Part shown: positions 41,808-53,364 of the stretch, one piece after another
How positions within the stretch are numbered: the stretch's first letter is position 1
How the letters are laid out: every line of letters starts with the position of its first letter
From: Trichuris trichiura
Lineage: Eukaryota; Nematoda; Enoplea; Trichinellida; Trichuridae
Assembly: GCA_037903355.1 (NCBI GenBank)
Contig: JBAJFE010000004.1
Location: forward strand, 1,736,001 to 1,800,000
Reading direction: 5' to 3'
DNA: 64,000 nt
Made by a program: the position numbers and the translations under genes
The notes under the pieces: generated by a model
What the model saw: the letters and a program-made list of their open reading frames with translations, nothing else
Told to the model about the DNA's origin: nothing
The model's database searches: none

Positions 41808-43262
41808 AAATATAAAGGAATGCATAAACATTGGCAGCTATACGCGCTGCGAATAGAGCTACTTCCCGCCTAAACAACCGCGCTTATTTAGAAATTATGA
41901 AAATCGAGAAAATAACGAAGTAGCTTGCGCGTTTGTCCTTCATAATCATATTAGAGAAATTTGACTGCGTTAAACAACATTCGTCAACTCGGCATGAGTG
42001 CTTACAGTAGCAAATATTAAAAGTAAATTTTCATAAGATCGATCGCAGCGACAAAAAACTAGAAATGGATCGCATTGAGAAACTAAAGACTGACTAGTAC
42101 AATTGGCTTGCAAGTACGAAGATATATTTTACGTTGGCACCACGTGAAGAATTAGGTTCTCTTAGCAAAAAAAATTCTCAAACTGTTTTGAATAACTTCA
42201 AACTTAAATCTTATGGAGACGGTTAAATGATTTTCAAGATAACTTAAGTAACTGTGTTGAAATTAATAAACGGTTTAACATGAAAAGCGAAAAAAAACTC
42301 ATTGACGCTTTTCACGAGGCTTTTAATGCAACCTGCATTTTTCCGAGCGCGCAGCATTTTAAATTTTTTTTGCAATAATGATCTTATGCGGCACGAGATC
42401 TTAAGTCTTTGAAAATGGTAGCCTACAAAATAATCTATTACGCCCAGAGCAGTTTGAACCTTGTCGAACTGCTAAGGCATCAGCTGGATATTCTGAGGGA
42501 GCAAAGCCTATTTAACTGGTTGCGAGAAGACTATTGTTCAAATTTTTGAATTTTATCATTTTCAAATGATGGCACGCGTGATGACCATACTGCTCTGCTT
42601 TTCCATAAACCCATGCGCAAACATAAGGCATTCATTTTGACTTAGGCTTAGATAAAGGGCGAATAGGACGTAACCGACACCAAAAACCTGCTGTATTTAA
42701 CGCCGTTGTCTTACTGTACACTGATCATCCTCTTCTGCCCTTAGACTAACATAAACCTAAATGGATGGCCAGAATTTTTCGGGGCTTGTACCTGCATTCA
42801 GTCAGCTACATTAGATTATTCAAACGTTTTAAAAACTAGACCTACAAAACTAGATAAGCAGGATAAGTAAAAAAAAATATAGCTAACTTGAAAGAATAGA
42901 ATGCTTCATTTGTTTGCTGGATAAAGGAAAAACGTCTAGGCTATCAGCCTAAACGTAGCTTAAAGTAGCACGCGCGTAAAATGTATCTTACAGGATGCAA
43001 CAACGGTTGAGAAAACTTAGTCATTGCATTTCATCCATACAAACTGGTCCATGTAACTTTTCCCAAGCAAACGGTGGTGCGAGAACACAATTGGCATTTG
43101 CATTGAGTATGCTTAGTTAACCGGTGTTGAAGCATCGTTGGAAAAGTAACATTACATAGCACCATTGATGAATGATCTAAAATATAAAAAAATTTCGTAA
43201 CATTAAAGGTTTTGACAATTCGAATTCTTCAGTTATACCTGTTGCGCCCAGTCTACGACGCT
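41808..43262. other. No gene recognised
   Basis: AT-rich sequence between the small secreted gene and the transposase. A copy of the TTAGGCTTAGATAAAGGGCG / AACCTGC repeat words lies near 42640-42700. No inverted repeat matching the far side of the transposase was spotted. Confidence 0.4.
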
Positions 43263-44708
43263 TTAAGACTCTTCGAGTTGACGAGCAATTTCTGTCAAAT
43301 AAAGATCGATCCGACCTTTGGTTTTGTATTGAACATATTTGGTGACCAATTTTCTTATCTGTAAATGGCGCTTTCGATATTGCGCTGCGGCTGATGGCTT
43401 TTTCTTCGCGCCTTTGCAAAGCATTTCCGCGATAGACTGTTCATTGTTCCGCTGTTCGTCTTTTAAAGCTTCAACAAGACTGCAGAGCGAATACTGATGC
43501 GCTTCGAACAATGTTTGAAATTTTTCATGCCATCCCTTCAATACAACGTCCTTTTCGTATTCCGTACTGAGCACAAGCGCATAACAGTTCCATGTCTCCG
43601 GCGGGAACTTCGGAGGTTCCGGTTGCCTTTCACCTTTGCCAGGCCTCCCGTGGACAAACAATCTTTCAAAATAATTGATTAGATCGTCCAAATCTTCTTC
43701 CGCTGTTTCGGCTATGTGCTCAAACGCTTCGCCTACGTCCTCCAACGGAACAAATGGAAGGGCGAACAACATCGATACACATTTTCGAATGCTACTTTCC
43801 AGCGATTCGTACCTGCTTGTCAATTGCAAAAAAGATATTCTCTGTCGTAGCAATTGCGCAAAACTGAACAAACATCCTTTTATCCAAACTTTTGGAAAAA
43901 CTTCTTGAATAGCGTTCATGTTTGCAGGCTGGAAATCCATCATGCACAACGATGGCTGTACCTTTAATTTTTTTTCTCGCGCTAATCCAAGTATTTTGCC
44001 GTAAACATACTTATAAGCATCTTCCCGTTTTGCAGTCGTGATAGCATAGAGTAACGGTATAGGACAATCACGCATGACGCCATACACAACAAATAATTCG
44101 GCGACCTGGCTTGAAGTTGTTGTGAACATACCGTCACAGAATAACATTGTACTTGAGCTTAAATATCGCAAGTTCTCATCGGTACTAAATAGAAGGACTC
44201 TTTTATCGTCCTCAATGCCCGAATCATGCATAAGAAAAGGTTCCCCGCGACTGGTTACCGTAAGCCTGACTGGAATTTCAATTTCTTCTATCCGAGCTGA
44301 GTTCGTAAGAGGACGACTTTTTTTTCTTCCGTCAATCATTCCGCTCAACCGATTTCTCTTCGGCATTATTGAGGCAACATCTTCACCACCGATGTCATCA
44401 CTATCTTCTCCGTGTTCTTCCGACAACGTTGCAGCCGACTCTTCTCTGACACATCGTTTTAATGAGGATCCAATTTCCTCAGCGTTTTCTTCAGCACAAG
44501 CTGCGTGCTGATGACTATCTGTACCATCAGTAATGATCGTAATTTCTTTCAAATCCAGTCCAGTTGTCAGGCGAGCTTTGCATATTTTTCTTTTTATACA
44601 GCGCCAGTATCTTCTTTCCCTGTTCGCATTGAACGAGTGCAAATGATAACAATAACCATTGTAACAAATCACTGGCTTTAGCTTCTGCGAGTACAACACC
44701 TTAGCCAT
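43263..44708 (-). CDS. MULE-type transposase with N-terminal FLYWCH-like zinc finger
   Basis: One uninterrupted frame of 481 aa. Residues 10-70 form a FLYWCH-like zinc finger: YNGYCYHLHS, then RRYWRCIKRKICKARL (cysteines 37 and 43), then a DSHQH histidine pair (66, 68). Residues 165-300 are a MULE transposase core, with catalytic aspartates in LFCDGMF (D192) and MMDFQPANMNA (D258), followed by the KGCLFSFAQLLRQ helix. In this helix the family usually has histidine (C-x-x-H) where serine is found here (S282). The third catalytic acid cannot be fixed by eye. These proteins cut and paste Mutator-like DNA transposons; some are domesticated as transcription regulators. The frame is intact and intronless, unlike its neighbours, which points to recent insertion or selection. 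No terminal inverted repeats were found nearby. Confidence 0.85.
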   Translation of the reverse strand: MAKVLYSQKLKPVICYNGYCYHLHSFNANRERRYWRCIKRKICKARLTTGLDLKEITIITDGTDSHQHAACAEENAEEIGSSLKRCVREESAATLSEEHGEDSDDIGGEDVASIMPKRNRLSGMIDGRKKSRPLTNSARIEEIEIPVRLTVTSRGEPFLMHDSGIEDDKRVLLFSTDENLRYLSSSTMLFCDGMFTTTSSQVAELFVVYGVMRDCPIPLLYAITTAKREDAYKYVYGKILGLAREKKLKVQPSLCMMDFQPANMNAIQEVFPKVWIKGCLFSFAQLLRQRISFLQLTSRYESLESSIRKCVSMLFALPFVPLEDVGEAFEHIAETAEEDLDDLINYFERLFVHGRPGKGERQPEPPKFPPETWNCYALVLSTEYEKDVVLKGWHEKFQTLFEAHQYSLCSLVEALKDEQRNNEQSIAEMLCKGAKKKPSAAAQYRKRHLQIRKLVTKYVQYKTKGRIDLYLTEIARQLEES

Positions 44709-46567
44709 ACCAATCTGGACGAACAGACCGAACGGACAACCTTGCGTGGGCGAGACCTACAGGACGTACTTAATTTTCATGGACGAGTCGTCTTTTGGGC
44801 GTTTTCCGCCCTAAGCAAGCTGTAACACGCGATGCGAGCTGTGCGTGTACTAACAAAATTGAAAGTGTCTGATCATCAGGAAGATTTCCCGCGTTGTTCA
44901 AATTTCAATCGTCACACCTTGCCGAAAAGTACTGGCTTCCAAGAGACTCCAAACTTTTAGTGTTCTATATTCTTTCTGCACAAATCCAAAAGACGCCTAG
45001 AAGCTTTCCTATTAGGTGCCCAGCAGTTCTACCGTAACCTGCTAAGAATTTCTAAACGAATTCAGGTACGAGATGACGCCACGTTGGATTCCCATTGGCA
45101 GCTTGCCACGCCGTTATGCAGATCGACTAGTCGCTGCGGGATTCCACATTGATTAAACTTATTTTGTTTAAACATATCTCACGCTTGCTGTGCCAATGGA
45201 GCGACCAGCGGTAGCAAAAACAACTTTAGCTTAAACCAAAGTGACAGAGCTACTTCGCTAGTCAACTCAGCATTGCTGCTTGACGGGTATGCCAAAACAA
45301 AAAAGTTATACACAGTGAAACTACGTTATCTGAACTATTTTAGCCGTGAGGTCGTTCTGGAAAGAGAAATTAGAATGCAAGTACCTTACTTACAGTAACC
45401 AATCCGAAGTGCTTGAGTACTGGCGCCTTTATAGGAGACGCGTAGTTTTTCAATATCAAAATTTTCGAGTCTGCTCGTCTGTTTCCCGGCAAACAATACA
45501 ATATCCTGAACAATGATTAAGTCTGTTCTACTTTTAAACCTACCGATATGATAAAAAACGACGATTATTCATTTTTCGTGCGTCTTTCCTGAAAAATGCA
45601 CACTTCTTTTCTTTTAAGCCGGTGACCGTTCTGCTCTGCCTTTACTGGTGTGCACGCCGGCTATGCTATTCTGCCCTTACCTAAGCGTAACCCAAAAGAT
45701 AAACCTTGCGCTTAGGCTTAGGCATACGCAATGGCGGAACAGAATGGTCGGCAAGCTCACAATTCGACAGCGGGACGCATAACCGTATAATCGACGCTGT
45801 GCATGTTGCTGCCTGCATACTAGACCAACAAACTTGATTATCTTCAAGTTACTGTACTGTTCGCCTTCAAATAGACGAAAACGTCCAACGTTTTTTGACA
45901 AAAAAAGGCAGGTTGTATTTTTTGGGAAACGAACCGACTAAATGTAGGAAGCAAAAGATTAAGTTTGTTTTTAGTTGGATACATTATGTTGAATCTTGAA
46001 AATTCCCACATTCGAGCGTTCTTTGGAAAGATAAAAAAGTTAAGATAATGTTTCAATTTGTCCATCCGTATTTTTTACTCTTTCCTAGGACAAGGAAAAC
46101 CGCTAACACGTCCAAATCTGTTACAGTACAAAAGATAGGCAGGTTGCGGTTCTTCTGTAACTCACTGGTATACGCATTGTTGGAGCATTGCTAGTTTCCG
46201 GTGAGTGGCGTATATACTAGTTTTTTGAATGGCAACTTAGTAGTGTTAAGCTAAAATAATTTTTACAAAGAGTTTATCGATGTAAACGTACTTTTCTTTG
46301 CATTCCTCGCATTTCCGCGCCGCGAAAAAGATGTACAAAGTTGGTCTTTACAATTTGTTCTTCCATTATACGAACTGGTGCTCATCAGTTCTACAATGAT
46401 GACGAGTCATATCTTGCTTTTTTACCTTCGTTTTTTAAAGTCTTCTACGGGGGCACTTTTTTTTTGATAGTTTCCTCGTTCTTCGTTCCATAATCGCGCG
46501 TTGTTGGGATCTGCTTTTTAAAAGATTTATATTTTAGATATATTGCGTTGTCGTTCACTAGAAGCAT
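44709..46567. other. No gene recognised
   Basis: It lies between the transposase start and RPS25. It includes a TTAGGCTTAGGCATACG repeat word near 45712-45730. The last few hundred bases should contain the RPS25 promoter. Confidence 0.4.
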
Positions 46568-47150
46568 ATGGTAAGTCAAAAAACAGTGTTTTTGCTTTCT
46601 AGCAGTGGTTGTTGTTTAGCCGCCGAAAGCGGGAAAGGGAAAAGATGCTAAAGCGACAAAGACTGCCGCTAAACCTCGTAAAGAAGGAGGTGGAGGAGGA
46701 AAGGCTAAAAAGAAGGTTCGACCGCTTGCAATTAGTATTGTACTGCCATGTAAGGATGTTGTAGAAGTGGTCGAAGGGAAAAGTACGCGACAAGCTGAAC
46801 AATATGGTCCTTTTCGACCCTGCCACATACGACAAGTTGTACAAAGAAGTTGTAGCTTACAGATTGATCACACCTTCAGTAGTCAGGTTCATATTGGACT
46901 ATATTTTCGTTCGTTATAATTAGTAGTCTGTATATTTTAGCGAACGATTGAAAGTCCGCGTTTCGTTGGCGAAAGCTGGCCTTCGGGAACTGCATTCCAA
47001 AGGTATTTTTACCCTCTCATTCATCAACGCCTTCTCTAAAAGGTTCTGCATTACGCAGGTCTGATCAAGCAGATAGTAAGTCACAACAATCAATGGGTGT
47101 TCACCAGAAACACCAAAGAAGGAAAGGAGGATCAGGCAGGCGAAGATTGA
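46568..47150 (+). CDS. RPS25: 40S ribosomal protein S25 (eS25)
   Basis: Five exons, 46568-46570, 46620-46715, 46768-46886, 46941-47002 and 47059-47150, encode 123 aa, the normal length. The first coding exon is the ATG alone, spliced to CCG CCG AAA, a start-codon-only exon as in many ribosomal protein genes. Exon 2 is the Lys-rich tail; then come [52 protein letters not shown] and [16 protein letters not shown]. eS25 sits in the head of the small ribosomal subunit and is needed for some IRES-driven initiation. An AATAAA lies at 47182-47187, and ERGIC1 starts 177 bp downstream on the same strand. Confidence 0.97.
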
Positions 47151-47327
47151 TTTGATCTTATTGAAGTTCTCACTCTCATCGAATAAAGTGACTTGATTGA
47201 AGGTGTCTGTATCTTTCGTACTTGAATACCTATACAGGTTACTTTCTGATATATCAAATTAATTGCTTTCCATAAGTTTTCTTTTAACGCATATATTGCG
47301 TCATTTCCCAGAGAACCTCAAATTTTG

Positions 47328-49081
47328 ATGGGTCTGGAAAGGTGAGCGGAGATTGTCTACGCGGTTTTGTTTTTTATTTATTTTTTTCTTTTTTTTAGGT
47401 TTGACATTTACCGAAAGGTACCCAAAGATCTGACGCAGCCTACCGTAACTGGTGCTGTTATATCTATATGCTCGTTGTCGTTTATAGCCTATCTTTTTGC
47501 GTTTGAACTATTTGGTTTCCTAAAGGGCGATATGTGAGCGCTTGTTTTCCTTCCTTCCAAACGGGAACGCTAATTTTCCTTTTAGTATCACCGAAATGTT
47601 CGTCGACAATCCCGACACCGGCGGCAAGATTCCAGTATTTCTCAACGTATCTCTACTCAAACTGCCCTGCGATTGTACGAATTTTACCGCGTAAATTGTC
47701 TGGTGAAATCTAACGCCTTGTTGGTCCATTATCAGACTCCGGCTTGGACATACAAGACGAAATGGGTCGTCATGACGTTGGTTTTATTGAAAACGTTGAG
47801 AAAAAACCTATAGAGGATGGCCAGGGATGCTTAATTATAGCGAATTTTCAGATAAGCAAGGTGGAATATTTGCGTATCTATCAAACTTGTAAATTGATTC
47901 ATTTCTCTGTAGGTACCTGGAAATTTTCATCTCTCAACCCATTCGTCCAAGAAGAAGCCGCCTACAGCGCCGGATATGAAGCATATTATTCATTCGCTGA
48001 CGTTCGGTACAGATCTGGGCGTAATGGATAACTCGCCGACTTAGTGCAGTGTCAATTCCGTTGGTTCTAACATTTTATAGCATCTGAATCTTCCCGGTAG
48101 CTTTAGGCCGCTTAGCAACGTGCAACGGGTTGAAAATCAGGAATGTAAGTTTTGACCTTGGCTTTCAACCAACGTTTTTGTACTATTTGCAGTTCCATTT
48201 TCGCACGACTACGTGATCAAGATCGTTCCGACCGTTCACGAAAATATCCGCGGGGCTATATCCTATTCCTACCAATATACCTACGCTCATAAGGTACGGT
48301 AACTCGACAAACAAAGGCCATTTTAACGCTAAGAGCCTTCGTCAAATTAATCAAGGCTGTCAACGCTTCTTTTTCAAATTTTTGCTGTTATTTCCCTATC
48401 TACCGTATCCAACAAAATGCAGGTTCATTTCTGAGAACCTACCGTATTCAACAAAATGCAGGTTCATTTTTGGGAAAGTAGCGCGAATAAATGCTCATGT
48501 TACAATATGCTTGTATTGTTCTCTTTCAATGTTCGGAAAAGCGAACAATACAAGCATATTGTAACATACGCATTGATTTGCACTACTCCGGCGCAGTTTT
48601 GATCCCTTTGCTTAAACGTTAGCTTTACGCTTAGGCTTGGGCAAGGACAGAACCTGCATTTTGTGGTTACGGTAGGCTTTGAGAAGCGCGAATTTAAATA
48701 TTTAAATTTTTTTAAAAATTCTGGAATGAAGTTTGGCTCGTCCGAAGAGCTCTTTTTCAACTGTGTAACGTTTTACCTTATAGCAATACCTTGAATTAAC
48801 TTTTGCCGGCACTACCAATCCCACGGTGTGGTTCCACTGCGATCTTACACCAATAACCGTAAAGTACCACGAAAGAAGACCTCCCGTTTACACGTTTCTT
48901 ACTACGGTAGCAGAAATATATACAATGGAGTTGTTTACCGAAGAAGGGGTCGTTTTTGTTTTTTTTTTTATAGATCTGCGCAATTATCGGCGGTACATTC
49001 ACTGTGGCGGGATTGATCGACTCGTTCGTTTTTAGTACCTATCAATTTTACAAGAAACTCGAAATAGGAAAACTCAGCTGA
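47328..49081 (+). CDS. ERGIC1: ER-Golgi intermediate compartment protein 1 (ERGIC-32)
   Basis: Nine exons, 47328-47341, 47399-47533, 47586-47674, 47736-47860, 47913-48020, 48081-48144, 48193-48293, 48784-48906 and 48974-49081, encode 288 aa (human about 290). Landmarks are the N-terminal FDIYRKVPKDLTQPTVTGA, TM1 (AVISICSLSFIAYLFAFELF), luminal GLDIQDEMGRHDVGF, VPGNFHLSTHS and DYVIKIVPTVHE, then PITVKYHERRPPVYTFLTT and TM2 (ICAIIGGTFTVAGLIDSFVF) with a short basic cytosolic tail (KKLEIGKLS). It cycles between ER and Golgi with ERGIC2/ERGIC3 (Erv41/Erv46 type) and acts in early secretory transport. Intron 7 (490 nt) holds a MITE. The 3' end faces that of MCM8, only 121 bp between stop codons. 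Confidence 0.96.
48403..48672. mobile_element. TA-flanked MITE in ERGIC1 intron 7
   Basis: About 270 bp with terminal inverted repeats CCGTATCCAACAAAATGCAG on the left and their reverse relative (CTGCATTTTGTGGTTACGG) on the right, both extended by GGTTC/GAACC. TA lies on both sides (48401-48402 and 48673-48674). The left end is partly duplicated (48439-48465). The interior carries a perfect 25-bp inverted repeat (48497-48521 and 48543-48567, loop 21 nt) and a TTACGCTTAGGCTTGGG word shared with other copies in the window. It has no coding capacity. Confidence 0.75.
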
Positions 49082-49202
49082 TTATTGCTAGATGTGAGCT
49101 TGGCGACTTACGGCTTTAGTGGCGCTTGTCCAGGTCGTCTTCCGGCAATATCCCGTTCGGTCGACAGTGGTTGTTTACTGTTTGTTGGGAAACAGCGGGA
49201 TT

Positions 49203-52059
49203 TCACAGTAAACTTGGGTTTAACGCGTAGCGTTGGTGGCCTTTTAGAATTAGCGTACCATTTTCGTTCAGTTTGCTGAGGAAGCATTCGAACGGCTGAC
49301 TTAGTTCAAGACGAAGTTCCATGGCCAATTGTTTAAGTTGAGCGGCGGGAAATTCAAGCGACGAATCTGACTTGCTGACTATTTCGCGCTTTAGCGCCTC
49401 AATAAATCGATATATCTTCTGTTGGCCTCTCTTTGGTTGCTTTTTGGTCGACTGCTGTTGGAAAGGATGTTGGGCAAAGTTGGTTGCTTGACACATACTG
49501 CTGCGTAGTATCTCAATGACATCCAAAGCATCGCGTTCAGTTGCTTCGTCGCGCAGTTCGCATCTAGCGCGCGCTTGGGTTAAACGAATCAACGATTCCA
49601 TCTGTCTTGTTCCCGACGGTATTCCTTGTACGGTGTATTCTTGGTTGAGCTCTTGAAAAAAGTCCGCTAACACATTGCAAGCCGCGCTGGACAAATGAGG
49701 ATTGACCGAATGTCTGCAGAAGGCGATGTACTTGCGGAAAATAGGACCCGGAATAAGGCATCCTTTCTCAACTTCCGTTTGAATTCGATGCTTCAAAGAG
49801 GACAGCGCCGAACTTGTAAGCGAGTCCATGTTGATTGGTTGTTCGGGGAATGGCAGATAGGCGGCAGAGTGCGGTCTGCGAAGTTGAATGACGTGAGCAG
49901 ATATTCGACGATCCCTTTCCTCATCAGCTTCGTCAAGAAGCAGAAAAATTACGTCAAAACGTGACAGTAAGGCGCTATTGATTTTCACGTTGTCCGCTAC
50001 AGTCATCTGTCTGTCGTAGTTTCCTTGGGCGGGATTTATGGCCGCAATTACTGATACTTTGGCGGGAAATTGAGAGTGAGTTCCCGCCTTGAAAACGCTC
50101 ACCTGCTGTTGTTCCATAACTTCCAGCAGTACTTTATGCTGATTGGTCATTTTGTCAAATTCATCAATGCAACAGCAGCCGTCATTGGAAATCACCAGAG
50201 CACCGGCATCGATTGTACTGTCACCGCAACTGTCATGGCCGATGGTAACCGTCAGTCCAGAAACTGTTGTTGTATTACCACTTACGTACACCCCAATGGG
50301 ACTTAGGTCGACGCAGGCTTGCAATAGATGAGTTTTTCCTGAAAGTAATACATTAGAATAGCAGCTATCGTTAGGAAGGTTGGATTTTAAAAATAAACGT
50401 TGAACCCACCTTGTGCATTTGTACGCGCTGAGAATAAGGGCGGGAAAATTTTAGTTTAAATGACAAACTGTCTTACTGAAAGCGCAGAAAAACAAATTGA
50501 AAATAGTGCCGGACTCACCGAGACCGGGGTCGCCTATTATCAAAACGTGAATGGTATTTCTGTTAAGACTGAACTCTTTGCTTGAAGCGCCAAACAGAGA
50601 TAAGACCAAAGCCGCCTTGACCATGTGTTCACCGTATATTGTGGGGCAGAAGGAAGCAACGAGTTGGGCGAACAGATTTTGATTGGACATTAGCTCTTCC
50701 ACAATGGTCAATTCGTTTTCTCTGGATATGGATGAACTTAGCGAATGTGCAACGCTGAACAACCCCTTCTTGACAGCTACGGAACTGACGGAAATGTACA
50801 TAGCGTACTGCCATCGATAACGCTTTCTAGCTTCCTCGTTCTTTTTCATTTTTACTACTCCTTAAAAGGAGCGAAACTATCTTGAAGCCAAACAACGAAG
50901 TGCCAAACCTGTTATGCAAACGACCGAGCCGGAAGAACAACATCCGACGAGATCGTCGACTAATTCGCAATCTATAGTTTTAAGTGCCAGATTTTCTTGG
51001 CTATGACTTCTATCTTGTTCGGTTACAAGCTCTTGAACGCGTAACTGTTGCCAGTCGACCGTCTCCGTTGGGTCGTTTGTCTCCAGCAAAGGTTCGAACA
51101 GAGTACCACCGCAGTCTTTGCTAATGCAGCGGCTTGGAGTTATGTAAACATCGTCCGTAAGAAGTATGGAAAATCGTCTGTTGCAGGATTCGCACAAAAA
51201 AGCAACCCGCGTACACTTTGGCCGACAAGAGCCTATTCGTACAACTACGCCGACGAAGGAGACAAGACGATTACAATCTGAGAACTAAAGCGCAAAGCCA
51301 TACGTTGTTATTGTCATTTAAGCCTAAAGTTCAAATTGCAGTTACCTGAATATCACGAATTTTTACAGTAGGACCGAAATTCCAAAAGCGGGCATTAATT
51401 TTTGGTAACTTTATCGAGCCCACATCGAGCCGATGAATAACTAATTCGTACATGGCTAAACCCATAGCGGAAATGACGTCATCGGCATTGCCGCGTAGCG
51501 CTTGTTGAACTTCGAGGCAACGCTCTTCGGTAAGGTGCTTGAAAAAGTGTTGGATGTCGACGAGAAAGTGACGTCCGGCAAGGATGGCGTCAAAGTTGTT
51601 TAAAGGGCTGTCAGAGTTGTTGGATAAATACTCAACGCACCACTCAACCAACGCGCAAGTCTCGGGTTTGTCCTCGCATTTAACGCAAGGGAAATAGATG
51701 GGCCATCCGGCAAAACGAGGCGGCTTTGCATTAGGCGGCTCTTCGTCCGAAATGACGTACAAAACCGGCGAAGAAACAGCGTTGCTGTTGTCCAATTCGG
51801 AAAAGTTATTGGAAGACTCACTGAGGAAAAGAAAAGGAGATAAGAATGCCTAAATTATGAAAATTGAGACGTTGACTTACTTGAGAGACTGCGTCTCGTC
51901 CGATAAACTAGTCGAAGCCCTTCTGTGGAAATAAGGTCTTTTTCGCCCGGAAAATCGATTTCCTGACCAACGATTTGCTCCTCTAGCACTACGCGAGCGA
52001 TAAGGAAAACCGGTGCCAGAATTTCGACTTTTGAAGTGAGGTATTCCTCTAAATGCCAT
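49203..52059 (-). CDS. MCM8: MCM8 DNA helicase
   Basis: Five exons in transcript order: 52059-51881, 51820-51346, 51284-50909, 50854-50519 and 50338-49203. This gives 833 aa (human 840) with phases closing; the exon 3 donor could instead be at 50897. The Arg/Gly-rich N-terminus matches MCM8, as do MGLAMYELV and INARFWNFGP, a CX2C zinc finger (CESCNRRF...CISKDCGG), Walker A GDPGLGKTH (450-459), Walker B CIDEFDKM (D514, E515), the arginine finger SALLSRFD (about 585) and a C-terminal winged-helix region (CFLSKLNENGTLILKG). MCM8 acts with MCM9 in homologous recombination and interstrand crosslink repair. The Walker A lysine codon follows directly on an exon junction. MCM9 was not seen. It is divergent from TIMELESS. 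Confidence 0.94.
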
Positions 52060-53364
52060 TACCGCTTGCCACCGAAAACTTAAACTGAATTCAGGTACGT
52101 CTATTCCTTCTCTTCTTCATAACGGTTTGTAAATGTTTTATAAAATATTTATATACGGTTTTTGTGCTGTTGTTCATCAAATAACGTTTATTCTTATTAA
52201 AGTTTCAAGCAGAGCTTCTGGGTCACTCCGGGACCGCAGCTGTCAGTTTTATCTTGAGCGGTCGAGCCTTGATCCCACCTCGTCAGTCAGACGGTAGAGA
52301 GAGCGCGGTAGAGGAACTGGGCGGATTTTAAATGCTCTTCTTCTCCGTGACTGATCCTTCTTTGTTTTATGCATTTTTGCCTTCGTTTGCTTCTTTTTTG
52401 TTTTTCTTTTCCTTTTCGTGCCCGTACACATGTTGGTTTTGCATTTTTCTTCTTCGTAAGTTGGCGGTTGGCACTCCCAGCGCTGAAGACGGGCCCCGGA
52501 GTAACCTGAAAGCTCAGCTTGAAACATTTGTAACAACAAACGTTATTTGACAAACAACGGGCTAAAGACCGCATATAAAAGTTTTACAAAACGTCGGCTT
52601 CTGAACAAAATATTCTTTTTTCTAGGAGGTAAAGTTTCTATTTTTTTCAAAATGATTTGAAACTGTAGCGGGCACGACCGCCCTTGTTACCTAAGTGTCA
52701 AAAAAGGATACCGTACGATATATACCTATCTATCTAGTACGGGTACTGTAGTTAGTTGGCTTCTGACTTGCGCGTGAAGCAAACTGGCTGTGTAGCGCTC
52801 CTACGGTTCTACTAGAAAATATTTTTAATTTATGATTTGTATTTTATTTGTTAAACAGCGCTTCCTGAAAAATTTTACATACGCTAATCATTGTAATTGG
52901 AAGCAACAAAGGCAATTTCAACAATTTATAGGCGGTGAGCATTTTAGCAAAAATAAAAAGTGTACTATCGAAAATGCTTTCGACAAGAACACGTCCGAGA
53001 AATGAGTTCGAACCTGAGTACTTTTTTGCCTTCTGTATGTCCGATGCAAACAAAGCGGGAAATCGTTGTTCAACGTTCTCTTGTTACGTTTTTGCCTGCG
53101 GAGAATATTTTCAGAATATTCTGTTTTTCCTTTTAAAGTTTTACCGCCCAAATTTTGAATGCTTCAAATTCGCAGGCGTCTATTCAAGGGTTTTACCGAG
53201 TTGCGTTGTCATGTCTTCCTTAGCCATTCCTTTTTTACAGGTCGTTCTGTCCTTTCTTTTTTGTTTATCCAACGTTACTTCGGTCCACTTATGGTTTTTC
53301 CTTTTTGTGATAAATAGAATTCTGCATTTTTGTAGTTCACAATCGGAAAGGCTGAAGTTTCGTC
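52060..53364. promoter_or_regulatory. Shared 5' region between MCM8 and TIMELESS
   Basis: 1.3 kb separates the divergent MCM8 (minus) and TIMELESS (plus) start codons, so both promoters are here. It contains a GC-richer island near 52210-52520, with a Lys/Arg-rich minus-strand frame (52249-52539) and a reverse-strand AATAAA near 52190. I cannot decide whether that is a small gene. No named promoter motif is evident. Confidence 0.4.

Noticed and set aside
44709..45300. Terminal inverted repeat for the MULE element
   Set aside because: I compared this flank with 42900-43262 by eye and found no convincing inverted match.
52249..52574. Lys/Arg-rich minus-strand frames resembling a small ribosomal protein
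   Set aside because: Composition only; no match in order to any small ribosomal protein I know, and two overlapping frames look equally basic. A reverse-strand AATAAA nearby keeps a small transcript possible.
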